Shown here in pieces: positions 27,270 through 34,786 of a DNA stretch of 64,000 bases (positions are counted from its first letter, which is position 1; each line of letters opens with the position of its first letter). Under the pieces are notes generated by a model that saw only the letters and a list, made by a program, of their open reading frames with translations, did no database searches and was not told the DNA's origin. The position numbers were made by a program, and so were the translations under genes. The stretch is from JAKALX01 sp964508715 (GTDB taxonomy: Bacteria > Chloroflexota > Dehalococcoidia > Tepidiformales > Tepidiformaceae): assembly GCA_964508715.1 (NCBI GenBank), contig CAZDUX010000007.1:1-64000 (forward strand). Direction: 5' to 3'.

Positions 27270-29210
27270 ATGGAGCAGTTCTCCGACACGAAGCTCATCG
27301 AGCTGGCCCAGGCGGGCGACCAGGCCGCCTTCGCCGAGCTCTACGGCCGGTATTTCGACCCGGTTTACGACTTCGTGGCTCGAATGACCCGCAACCGCGA
27401 TGAGGCTGCCGATATCGCGCAGGACACCTTCCTGAAGGCGATGAATGCGCTCGGCGGCCTGCAGAAGGGTGCGAGCTTCAAGAGCTGGATTTTCACTATC
27501 GCGCGGAACACGGCGCTCAACCGCATCGAACGCAACAAGCGCACGCGTCCCCTCGCATTCGAGGATGAGGAAGGCGGCGAGGTCTCGTTCGATGTGGTCG
27601 ACACCGACCGGTTTGCGGACCCGGCGGAGGCGGCCGAGGCAGAGGCGATGGGCTCACTCGTCTGGCGTGCGGCGGCGGGGCTCGATCCGAAGCAGTTTTC
27701 GCTGCTCGACCTTCACCTGCGCCAGGGGCTGGATAGCGGGGAGATCGCGGACGTACTGGGTGTCACGAAAAACAACGGCTACGTGATGCTCAACCGTCTG
27801 AAGAAGGCCGTCGAAGAAGCGATAGGAGCCTTCATCATGCTGCACGACGGCCGCCGCTCCTGTGAGGCGCTCGACCTGGCTCTTTCGCGGGCGGGTATCG
27901 CCGAGATGACGCCCGAGGTCCGCAAGCTGGTTGACCGGCATGTGGCCCAATGCCCCGAGTGTGAAGAGCGCAAGCGGAAGCTGGTCGCGCCGCTGGCGGT
28001 GTTTGGCGCCTTCGCGATGGCGGGGCCGCCGGCCGGGCTCAAGCCGCAGATACTCGAAGGGCTCATGCGCCAGTGGCCCGGGCCCGCGAGTGGTGGAGGA
28101 GATGGCACTGGTCCGGCGACTCGCGGAGCCGCGAGAGGGTCGAGGGGGACGGCATGGAGCAGCCAGCCCCTGCTGAAGGTGGTGGCCGGGCTCGGTCTTG
28201 CCGCGGTGCTGTTGCTCGGTGCGGTTTTCATTCCCGTAAGCCCGCTTGCCATAACCAAACACGACGGGAGCGAACGAATCATTCCTGCCGCTGGCGGGGA
28301 TGACACACCGGGAACGACGGCGAATTCGAATGGCGGTACGGATCCTTCGGGCACCAGCGCTCCGTTGGCCGGCGGACCTGGCGGGAGCCCGAGCCCTTCG
28401 CCCACGCCTCCGGCGTCTCCCAGCCCGCCGCCTGGAGCCACTGCCAGTGCGACAAGCACGTCGGAGGCGCTCGATGGCGATGGCCTGGCCACGAATACCG
28501 TCACCTCGCCCCCCCCGGGTGGCGGCGGCACGCCCACGCCTCCGCCGGCCACGCAAACGCCGGCCGGGACGGCAACGCCGACCGCCACCGCCACGCCGGT
28601 GACGCCCACGCCGACGCCATCGCCAACGAAAACACAGGCGCCATGCAACCCGAGCCTGAGCGTGCAGGTGCCGCAGCTCGCCATGTCGCCCGGCGAGACG
28701 CGATCGTTCCCGCTCTTCAATACCGAGCTGTGCGGCCCGGCGAGCTTCCTCGCCGCGGGCGGGGCGTCGTGGCTCGAGGTGTCGCCCGTCCAGGGCACGA
28801 TTCCGGCGTACCGCGACGTGACCATCACGGTGATGGTCAACGCCGTCAGCCTCCCCGGCGGGGAGGGAACGTACAGCGCCAACATCCAGATCGATGGGCC
28901 GAATAACTCGGTCGTCATCCCCGTGACGGTCACCCGTGGCGGGGAGCCGCCATCACTGTCGCTGTTGCGCAAGAGCTGCGGCCTTACCGCACCGACGCTG
29001 TCTCTGTATCTCGCAGCGACGGATGACATTGGTGTGACGTCGGTGGTGGTCTCGTACACGCGGAGCGATGGCTCGAGTGGCCAGGTGAATGCCACGCACG
29101 ACGGTGGGAGCAACTGGAGCGTGACGGGCCTTCTCGGGGCCAGGGCGTTCAGCGCTGTTGCCTACGATGGGGCGGGACATGCATCGGCTGCCGTTACGGG
29201 GAGCTGCTAG
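27270..29210 (+). CDS. ECF sigma factor fused to zinc anti-sigma motif, membrane span and BACON/Ig-like exterior
   Basis: This 646-residue protein starts as an ECF sigma-70 factor: region 2 (LAQAGDQAAFAELYGRYFDPVYDF...DIAQDTFLKAMNAL) and region 4 (LRQGLDSGEIADVLGVTKNNGYVMLNRLKKAV). It then has an anti-sigma zinc motif H224-VAQ-C-PE-C, one membrane segment at about 301-325, a Pro/Thr/Ser stalk at about 330-455, a BACON-like domain (about 458-560) and a last Ig-like domain. The sigma part should be cytoplasmic and the beta domains outside, so signal reception and promoter recognition would lie in one chain. AAGAAGGCG precedes the ATG at 27270; an ATG at 27240 is the alternative. Confidence 0.88.
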   Translation: MEQFSDTKLIELAQAGDQAAFAELYGRYFDPVYDFVARMTRNRDEAADIAQDTFLKAMNALGGLQKGASFKSWIFTIARNTALNRIERNKRTRPLAFEDEEGGEVSFDVVDTDRFADPAEAAEAEAMGSLVWRAAAGLDPKQFSLLDLHLRQGLDSGEIADVLGVTKNNGYVMLNRLKKAVEEAIGAFIMLHDGRRSCEALDLALSRAGIAEMTPEVRKLVDRHVAQCPECEERKRKLVAPLAVFGAFAMAGPPAGLKPQILEGLMRQWPGPASGGGDGTGPATRGAARGSRGTAWSSQPLLKVVAGLGLAAVLLLGAVFIPVSPLAITKHDGSERIIPAAGGDDTPGTTANSNGGTDPSGTSAPLAGGPGGSPSPSPTPPASPSPPPGATASATSTSEALDGDGLATNTVTSPPPGGGGTPTPPPATQTPAGTATPTATATPVTPTPTPSPTKTQAPCNPSLSVQVPQLAMSPGETRSFPLFNTELCGPASFLAAGGASWLEVSPVQGTIPAYRDVTITVMVNAVSLPGGEGTYSANIQIDGPNNSVVIPVTVTRGGEPPSLSLLRKSCGLTAPTLSLYLAATDDIGVTSVVVSYTRSDGSSGQVNATHDGGSNWSVTGLLGARAFSAVAYDGAGHASAAVTGSC

Positions 29211-29247
29211 GCAGGCATGGGTCTACCCTATAGGTAAAGAAGACCGT

Positions 29248-29276
29248 TTGAATCGGTTCCTACCGTGCGGTAAACT
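29248..29276 (+). promoter_or_regulatory. Sigma-70-type promoter of the SCP2-like gene
   Basis: TTGAAT (29248-29253) and TAAACT (29271-29276) are separated by 17 nt and lie 40 nt upstream of the ATG at 29316. A near-palindrome, TACCCTATAGGTA, lies just upstream at 29224-29236. Confidence 0.5.
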
Positions 29277-29315
29277 CGCGGCTCACACGAAATGCAGCAT
29301 CTCCGGGAGGTTGTC

Positions 29316-29756
29316 ATGCCGAAGTTCCCATCCGTCGAGTGGTTCCAGGAAGCCGCCGATATCCTCAACAAGTCCGATAGCTTCAAGCGCCTGGGGGCGA
29401 CGGACTGCGAGATGGGTGTCCAGGTCGGTGACGAGTACTACGAGATCGACTTCGAAGCGTTCGAGGTGAAGTCTGTCAAGCAGATTGACGCTCGCCGCGC
29501 CGAGGAGCTCGATTTCACGCTGGTCCAGTCTCCGCAGGCGTGGCGCGACATGCTCGACGATATCAAGAAGAATGGCCGCGCCACCCACCGCTTCACCCTC
29601 AACTCGCTGGACCTTCAGAGTGCCGAGGAGTTCGCGGTTGGCAAGGACTACCATCGGCGCGACATCTTCTATCGCTTCAACCAGACGCTGCAGGAGTACT
29701 TCGACAACGCAGCGAAGATGGAGACCACCTTCGCCGAGCCAGCGGGCGCCCGCTAA
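29316..29756 (+). CDS. SCP-2-like sterol/lipid-transfer family protein
   Basis: The 146-residue product (MPKFPSVEWFQEAADILN) has the layout of bacterial SCP2-domain proteins: an N-terminal helix, a beta sheet with VGDEYYEIDFEAFEVKSV, and a C-terminal helix ending in FYRFNQTLQEYFDNAA. Such proteins bind hydrophobic ligands or CoA esters. GGGAGG lies 6 nt before the ATG at 29316, so the longer frame from 29292 is not used. It is followed by a strong hairpin. Confidence 0.75.
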   Translation: MPKFPSVEWFQEAADILNKSDSFKRLGATDCEMGVQVGDEYYEIDFEAFEVKSVKQIDARRAEELDFTLVQSPQAWRDMLDDIKKNGRATHRFTLNSLDLQSAEEFAVGKDYHRRDIFYRFNQTLQEYFDNAAKMETTFAEPAGAR

Positions 29757-29778
29757 CCGGCGTTCGAGGCCGCAGCGA

Positions 29779-29806
29779 AAAGCGGGCCCCCTCGAGGGCC
29801 CGCTTT
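29779..29806. terminator. 11-bp bidirectional hairpin
   Basis: AAAGCGGGCCC pairs with GGGCCCGCTTT around CCTCGA between two convergent genes. Short A/T runs on both flanks make it the most terminator-like hairpin in the window. Confidence 0.65.
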
Positions 29807-29843
29807 GCCATGCCGGTCATTTTCGGGAAGCCTGCCGGAACTC

Positions 29844-30047
29844 CTATGAGCGGCCGCGCCGCGGTTTCCCGGGCTCTGGCGGGCCAACCACTGCTTCCCA
29901 GCAGAGGTAGAAGAAGAACAACCCGAGCAGGATTGGCACCAGGAAGGCGGGGTGGCCACTGAGGATGAGCCCGAAAAACCCACCCAGCACCATGAAGCTT
30001 AGCGCCGCGATATAAACGAAGAAGGCGCCCCAGCTGAAACCAATCAT
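29844..30047 (-). CDS. Small membrane protein, two hydrophobic segments
   Basis: The 67-residue protein (MIGFSWGAFFVYIAALSFMV...) has two membrane segments, about 5-30 and 32-50, and a short basic Pro-rich tail. GAGCGAGCAC precedes the ATG. The function is unknown. Confidence 0.6.
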   Translation of the reverse strand: MIGFSWGAFFVYIAALSFMVLGGFFGLILSGHPAFLVPILLGLFFFYLCWEAVVGPPEPGKPRRGRS

Positions 30048-30227
30048 GTGCTCGCTCCTCGGCGCAATCCTAGCACCGCCTCGGCAGAGAGACGTCCCTG
30101 CGTAGGGGAAAATTCGTAAGAATCCCGGGAGAGATTTGGTGCCTTCGTGGTGACCAGGCGGTGACCAGGGCCATCGGCGCCCGTTCTCGAATCGTGAAGC
30201 ATGCCTCCGGGGTGCGGATGTTCCGGT

Positions 30228-31067
30228 CTAGATACGCAGTCGGCCGGCGAGTGGGCGGCCCTCTTCGACGTCGGCGAGGAATTCGAGCACGGCGGTGCCC
30301 CACGCTTCGGGCCGGATAGCCGGGACGCCGTGTCCCGTTTCGGTGAACTCGATCACCCGGGCGCCGGGGAGTCTGCTGGCCATCACGTCGCTGGCACTCT
30401 TCACCGCGTCGTCTTCACCAATGCAGATGAGCACTGGCATCATCAGCTGGCCAGCGAGGAGGGGCAGGAGATCGGGCCGTTCGCGCCGGGCCTTCGCTGC
30501 CCCCAGGTAACCCTCGCGCGTGAGGCGTGCATACCGGGTGCGCATGCCTTCGGCGAGGAATTCGTCGCGGATCCCGGCCGAGGCGCGCTTTCCAAGCACC
30601 GCCGTACCGAACTTCCGAACGAGCTCTTCGGATCCTGCGATCGTTGATTCATGATCTGCGAAGGCGTCATCGAAATCGGGGTGCGAAGATGCGGGCGAGG
30701 TGTCGCTGAGGACGAGTGCGGCGACTCGCTCGGGCCAGCGCACGGCGAAATCGGCGGCGACCATCCCGCCGAAACCGCAGCCGGCGAGCGCACAGAGGTC
30801 CGCGCCGATGTGGTCGAGGAGTTCGCGGAGGTCCTCGCTGTAGCGCTCCATTGTGTACGACTCGAGGTTCTCCGGCGCCGAACTCCGGCCATGCCCCCGG
30901 AGATCTGGAGAGATGACGCGATAATCGGCGGTGAACGCCTCGATGTGTGGCTGCCACAAACGGCTATCGCTCGTAAAGCCATGCAGGAGCACGACAGGTG
31001 GCGCTTCGGGATCGCCCCAATCGTCGAAAACCACGGTGGCGCCATCGGAAGCGGTGAACTCGGGCAT
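30228..31067 (-). CDS. Alpha/beta-hydrolase fold protein lacking the nucleophile
   Basis: The 279-residue protein keeps the fold landmarks LLHGFTSDSRLW, SPDLRGHGRSSAPE, a late GEDDAVKSASD Asp and TGHGVPA His. The nucleophile elbow reads G96-C97-G98-F99-G100-G101, so the position normally held by Ser/Asp/Cys is Gly98. Cys97 next to it might substitute, or the protein may be non-catalytic. I chose the ATG at 31067; the frame upstream enters the GCGAATGG repeat array. Confidence 0.8.
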   Translation of the reverse strand: MPEFTASDGATVVFDDWGDPEAPPVVLLHGFTSDSRLWQPHIEAFTADYRVISPDLRGHGRSSAPENLESYTMERYSEDLRELLDHIGADLCALAGCGFGGMVAADFAVRWPERVAALVLSDTSPASSHPDFDDAFADHESTIAGSEELVRKFGTAVLGKRASAGIRDEFLAEGMRTRYARLTREGYLGAAKARRERPDLLPLLAGQLMMPVLICIGEDDAVKSASDVMASRLPGARVIEFTETGHGVPAIRPEAWGTAVLEFLADVEEGRPLAGRLRI

Positions 31068-31090
31068 GACCGAGATTGTGGCGTGTCCGG

Positions 31091-31139
31091 GGCGAGTGGG
31101 CGAATGGGCGAGAGGGCGAATGGGCGAAATAGGGCGAGT
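31091..31139. repeat. GGCGAATG-type tandem 8-mers
   Basis: Five consecutive 8-mers (GGCGAGTG, GGCGAATG, GGCGAGAG, GGCGAATG, GGCGAAAT) plus a partial copy lie between the divergent hydrolase and MoxR genes. The consensus is the same as at 16640-16679 and 39081-39120. Confidence 0.8.
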
Positions 31140-31192
31140 CGTTCCACAGTCGAAACCGCACGGGGGGTGCCTGGCTCGTACTATGGGCAGCG

Positions 31193-32086
31193 ATGTTCGA
31201 TTCAATCGATGACGTCGTGGTGCGGCTCGGTGAGGCGGGGTATTTCGTGGACCGTGAGTTCGCCACGACCGTCTACCTTTCGGGCAGGCTTGGAAAGCCG
31301 ATGCTGCTCGAGGGCGAGGCGCGCGTGGGGAAGACGGAGGTGGCGGCGGCACTTGCCCGTGCGCTCGGTACCCGGCTTGTCCGGCTCCAGTGCCATGAGG
31401 CACTCGACAGGGCCAACGCACTCTACGAGTGGAATCACGCCAGGCAACTCCTCCGGATCCGGCTGGCTGAGGCTGGCCGTGAGCCGGCCGAACGCGCGGA
31501 GCGGGAGATCTTCAGCGAGGAGTACCTGGTCAAACACCCGCTCCTCGCGGCGCTCACAGATGATGCGCCGGACCCGCCGGTACTGCTCATCGACGAGATT
31601 GATCGCGCTGGCGAGGAGTTCGAGACGCTGCTCGTCGAGCTGCTCTGCGACTCCCGGGTTGTCATCCCCGAGATGGGGGTGATGAAGGTGGAGTGGCCCC
31701 GATTCGTGGTGCTCACGGGCAATGGCGCCCGCGAGGTCCACGAGGCGCTCAGGCGGCGGTGTCTCTACTTCTGGGTCGGCTACCCGAGCTTCGAACGCGA
31801 ATACGGGATCCTCATGGCAAAGGTTCCCGGGATCAGCAGGGTACTCGCGGGACAACTCTGTAACGTCATGGCGCGGCTGCGGCAGGAACCGTTCCGAAAG
31901 CGACCGGGTATCTCGGAGACCATCGACTGGGGGATGGCGCTCGTGGCACTCCGGCGCGATGCGCTGGACCCCGACATGGCCGAACAGACAATCGGCTGTG
32001 TGTTCAAGCACGCGGACGATATCCGCCAGTTTCGGAAGCATCGTCTCGCCGAACTCCTCTCGCCCGCGGTCGATCGGATGGGATAG
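31193..32086 (+). CDS. MoxR-type AAA+ ATPase, CoxD-like
   Basis: The 297-residue AAA+ ATPase has Walker A GEARVGKT (41-48), Walker B VLLIDEIDRA, sensor 1 VVLTGNGAREVHEAL and arginine finger RRRCLYFWVGYP. This pattern is typical of the MoxR/CoxD group that matures metalloenzymes together with a VWA-domain partner. No VWA gene is adjacent. TACTAT ends 8 nt before the ATG and no Shine-Dalgarno is seen, suggesting leaderless translation. Confidence 0.9.
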   Translation: MFDSIDDVVVRLGEAGYFVDREFATTVYLSGRLGKPMLLEGEARVGKTEVAAALARALGTRLVRLQCHEALDRANALYEWNHARQLLRIRLAEAGREPAERAEREIFSEEYLVKHPLLAALTDDAPDPPVLLIDEIDRAGEEFETLLVELLCDSRVVIPEMGVMKVEWPRFVVLTGNGAREVHEALRRRCLYFWVGYPSFEREYGILMAKVPGISRVLAGQLCNVMARLRQEPFRKRPGISETIDWGMALVALRRDALDPDMAEQTIGCVFKHADDIRQFRKHRLAELLSPAVDRMG

Positions 32087-32177
32087 CGGGACGCGAGAGG
32101 TACCAGGGCCCTGGGCGAGCAAGGCTGCGGGACCTGTGGGAGCCGGGGTGTTGCTGCGCGAAGCGGGCCCGGTGTGC

Positions 32178-32206
32178 TTCACAACGTGGCGGTGCGAGGA
32201 GATACT
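32178..32206 (+). promoter_or_regulatory. Candidate promoter of the interrupted small gene
   Basis: TTCACA (32178-32183) and GATACT (32201-32206) are 17 nt apart, 68 nt upstream of the ATG at 32274. Confidence 0.4.
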
Positions 32207-32273
32207 TCTAACGCCCGTGGCACGGATGCATTAGTCGGCGGCGCCGCGAACCAGGGAACGACGGGAGGACGCG

Positions 32274-32498
32274 ATGACGGTGTTTCAATCCAGAAGCGTG
32301 ACGATTGGGGAGAAGGATTTTCTCGTCGAGGCGAACGTCAACAGCTGAAGCGAGATCTGGACCGCCGTGCTGCGGTCCGGGACGACGTTGGTCGCGACGG
32401 GTGCGGGGTTCTCGGCTGACGAGGCGATCAGTTCGGCTGTGGAGCGCGCGATGCAGGTGCAACCGGGCGAGGAGGAAGCCCACGCCACTGCCGGCTGA
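32274..32498 (+). pseudogene. Small ORF interrupted by an in-frame TGA
   Basis: A good Shine-Dalgarno (GGGAGGA) precedes ATG at 32274. The frame reads MTVFQSRSVTIGEKDFLVEA, NVNS, then TGA at 32346-32348, and continues as a coherent frame SEIWTAVLRSGTTLVATGAG, FSADEAISSAVERAMQV to a TGA at 32496. The two halves look like one small alpha/beta protein of about 74 residues. The simplest reading is a nonsense mutation. A hairpin GGACCGC/GCGGTCC starts 10 nt after the TGA and its loop begins CG at a distance of 17 nt, which would also fit the loose bacterial SECIS model, so recoding cannot be excluded. Confidence 0.5.
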
Positions 32499-32541
32499 GG
32501 GGGCAGGGTAGCGTTTCGAGGTTCGCCTGGTTCGAGCCAGA

Positions 32542-33066
32542 TTAATGGAGCTCGGCGGACGTCTCGTTGGTTGGCAGTTCCTCGACCTCGGTCAGGAGGC
32601 CGGTGTTGACGTCATAGACAAACCCGCGCACGGGAATATCCTGGCGGAGCATCGGCTGCTGACGGTAGAAGGCGAGGTCATCGCGAACGGACTGCTGGAC
32701 GTCGGTGAACGGCAGGAAGGCGATGTGGGAGGCATCGACGCCGCGCTCCTTCCGGATGGTGGCGCGGATATCATCGTCGCGGAACGTCATCATGCCGCAC
32801 TCGGTGTGATGGATGATTGCGACCTCTTCGGTGCCAAGCTGGGTTTGTGAAACCACGAGTGAGCGGAGGTCATCGGCAACACGACCGCCTGCGTTGCGCA
32901 GGATGTGGGCGTCGCCGCTTTTCAGGCCGAGCGCCGCGTACGGGTCGATGCGGGCATCCATGCAGAGGATGATTGTGAGCTTGCGCCGGGGCCGTGCCGG
33001 GAGAGGCTGTGCGGAGAATGCCCTGGCGAATGCGCGGTTATCGGCGAGGACCTGGTCCATAGTCAT
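32542..33066 (-). CDS. Beta-class carbonic anhydrase family protein
   Basis: The protein of about 174 residues carries the zinc ligands of beta carbonic anhydrases, CMDAR near residue 35 (Cys and the Asp-Arg dyad) and HHTECGM (His and Cys), and would interconvert CO2 and bicarbonate. It resembles the short mycobacterial Rv1284 group. TACGAT ends 6 nt before the ATG at 33066 on the minus strand with no Shine-Dalgarno, again suggesting a leaderless transcript. It is divergent from the inositol monophosphatase gene. Confidence 0.88.
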   Translation of the reverse strand: MTMDQVLADNRAFARAFSAQPLPARPRRKLTIILCMDARIDPYAALGLKSGDAHILRNAGGRVADDLRSLVVSQTQLGTEEVAIIHHTECGMMTFRDDDIRATIRKERGVDASHIAFLPFTDVQQSVRDDLAFYRQQPMLRQDIPVRGFVYDVNTGLLTEVEELPTNETSAELH

Positions 33067-33149
33067 GTGGTTATCGTACGACAACGAATACGTCTTTTAC
33101 ACGTCGTATGTTGCTCGCACGCGAACTACTGTGGCTGTCGTAGGATGCG

Positions 33150-33947
33150 ATGGTGGAAAACGACTCCCAGGAATTGCTCGAACTCGCTTCCGATATCGCT
33201 ATCCAGGCTGGCGAACTCCTCAGTGAACGCCAGCCGCAAGTCCGCAGGTATGTGGGCACCAAGTCGAGCCCGACGGACATGGTGACCGAGGTTGACCGTG
33301 AGTCGGAGCGCATGATCACCGACCTCATTCTTGCCGTTCGTCCGTTCGACGCGATCCTGGGCGAAGAGGGCACATCGCATGAGGGGCGTAGCGGCGTCCG
33401 CTGGGTGGTCGACCCGCTCGATGGCACCACGAACTTCCTCTACGGTTTCCCGATGTACGCCATCTCGATCGCTGTCGAAGTGGATGGCCGGACGGTGGCG
33501 GGGGCCGTGTTCAATGCCGCAACGAATGAACTGTTTGCCGGCGGTGAAGGCTGCGGCGCCACGCTCAATGGCGAAGCCATCGGCGTCTCGGCGGAAGCCA
33601 GCCTCGCCCGTGCACTCCTTGCAACGGGCTTCGGTTACGACCCTGAGCGCCGCAAGCAGCAGGGCGAGATGCTCGCCCGCCTCATCGGCCGTGTACGCGA
33701 TGTACGCCGGGCTGGCTCGGCGGCGCTTGATCTCTGCTTCGTGGCGTGTGGGCGGCTCGACGGGTACTACGAGCAGGGGCTCAACGCGTGGGACTGGGGC
33801 GCGGGTGAACTCATCGTGCGGGAAGCGGGGGGCGAGGTTGCGTTCCTCTCCGAGGCGCCGTTCGCTGCGAGCCCATGCATCGTTGCTGCCAATCCGGCGC
33901 TCTTCACGTCGCTGAAGACGGCCGTCCTCGCCGCATCGAGGGGCTGA
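33150..33947 (+). CDS. Inositol monophosphatase family protein
   Basis: This is a 265-residue Mg-dependent, Li-sensitive-type phosphatase. Motifs are GEEG, the metal-binding DPLDGTTNFLYGFP, and the C-terminal NAWDWGAGELIVREAGG. It could act on inositol-1-phosphate, histidinol phosphate or another sugar phosphate; no his genes are nearby. TAGGAT lies 3-6 nt before the ATG/GTG pair at 33150. Confidence 0.92.
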   Translation: MVENDSQELLELASDIAIQAGELLSERQPQVRRYVGTKSSPTDMVTEVDRESERMITDLILAVRPFDAILGEEGTSHEGRSGVRWVVDPLDGTTNFLYGFPMYAISIAVEVDGRTVAGAVFNAATNELFAGGEGCGATLNGEAIGVSAEASLARALLATGFGYDPERRKQQGEMLARLIGRVRDVRRAGSAALDLCFVACGRLDGYYEQGLNAWDWGAGELIVREAGGEVAFLSEAPFAASPCIVAANPALFTSLKTAVLAASRG

Positions 33948-34027
33948 AACAATCACCGGGGTGGTGTTGGGGCGGCACGATGCTCATCGGCTGGGTAGAC
34001 TCCAGAGAGCAACGCGGGGGAGAGGCT

Positions 34028-34783
34028 ATGGCGAACTATGTGCGATTCGAGCGCCGCAATGGCGGACGTGGCGCGGGCATCATCGAAGGAGACCACATCC
34101 AGGTCATCGAGGAACCGTTCTGGGAAGCGACGAAGCGGACCGGTGAGGTGGCCGCTCTCGGAGACGTTCGTTTGCTTCCACCGTGCGAGCCGCGATCTAT
34201 CGTCTGCGTGGGACTGAACTACAGCAGCCACCTGCATGGGCGCCCCGTGCCGGACCCGCCGACGCTCTTCTTCAAGCCGCTTTCGAGCATCAATGGCCCG
34301 GAGGAGCCGATCATCCTCCCGGAGGGTGCCGGGCGGGTCGATCCGGAGGGGGAAATCGTCATCGTCATCGGCAGGCGCATCAAGGGGAATGTAAGCCGCG
34401 AGCAGGCGCTCGCAGCGGTCTTCGGGTACACGTGTGGAAACGACGTTTCGGCCCGGGACTGGCAGAATGCCGACGGCCAGTGGTGGCGAGCGAAGGGTGC
34501 CGACACGTTCGGGAACTTCGGGCCGGCGATTGCAACGGGCCTCGAGTTCGACCAGATTGAGCTGACCACCCGCGTGAACGGCAAGGAGGCCCAGCACGCG
34601 TTCTCGAGCGAACTCATCCGTGATGTCCCGGAGATCGTCCGGCTGGTTGCGGCGGTGATGACGCTGCTCCCCGGCGACATCATCTACACGGGGACGCCGG
34701 GCGAACCGCACGCGCTCGAGAGCGGTGACGTGGTGGAGGTTGAAATCACCGGGGCCGGTGTGCTGCGCAACCGCGTGGAGTGA
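34028..34783 (+). CDS. Fumarylacetoacetate hydrolase family protein
   Basis: The 251-residue protein has CVGLNYSSHL, the metal-binding Glu region DPEGEIVIVIGRR, FGYTCGNDVSARDWQ, and the C-terminal DIIYTGTPGEPHALESGD, all typical of FAH-fold hydrolases/decarboxylases of aromatic ring-cleavage pathways. Members act as 2-hydroxyhepta-2,4-diene-1,7-dioate isomerases, acylpyruvases or oxaloacetate decarboxylases; context does not decide. GGGGGAGAGG precedes the ATG. Confidence 0.9.
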   Translation: MANYVRFERRNGGRGAGIIEGDHIQVIEEPFWEATKRTGEVAALGDVRLLPPCEPRSIVCVGLNYSSHLHGRPVPDPPTLFFKPLSSINGPEEPIILPEGAGRVDPEGEIVIVIGRRIKGNVSREQALAAVFGYTCGNDVSARDWQNADGQWWRAKGADTFGNFGPAIATGLEFDQIELTTRVNGKEAQHAFSSELIRDVPEIVRLVAAVMTLLPGDIIYTGTPGEPHALESGDVVEVEITGAGVLRNRVE

Positions 34784-34786
34784 GTT

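Noticed and set aside
27779..29113. 444-codon minus-strand frame
   Set aside because: It is antisense to the sigma-factor fusion; the stalk region gives Gly/Val-rich nonsense.
32518..32545. TGGTTCGAGCCA considered as a tRNA T-arm
   Set aside because: The stem after the TTCGAGC loop does not pair, and there is no acceptor or anticodon arm around it.
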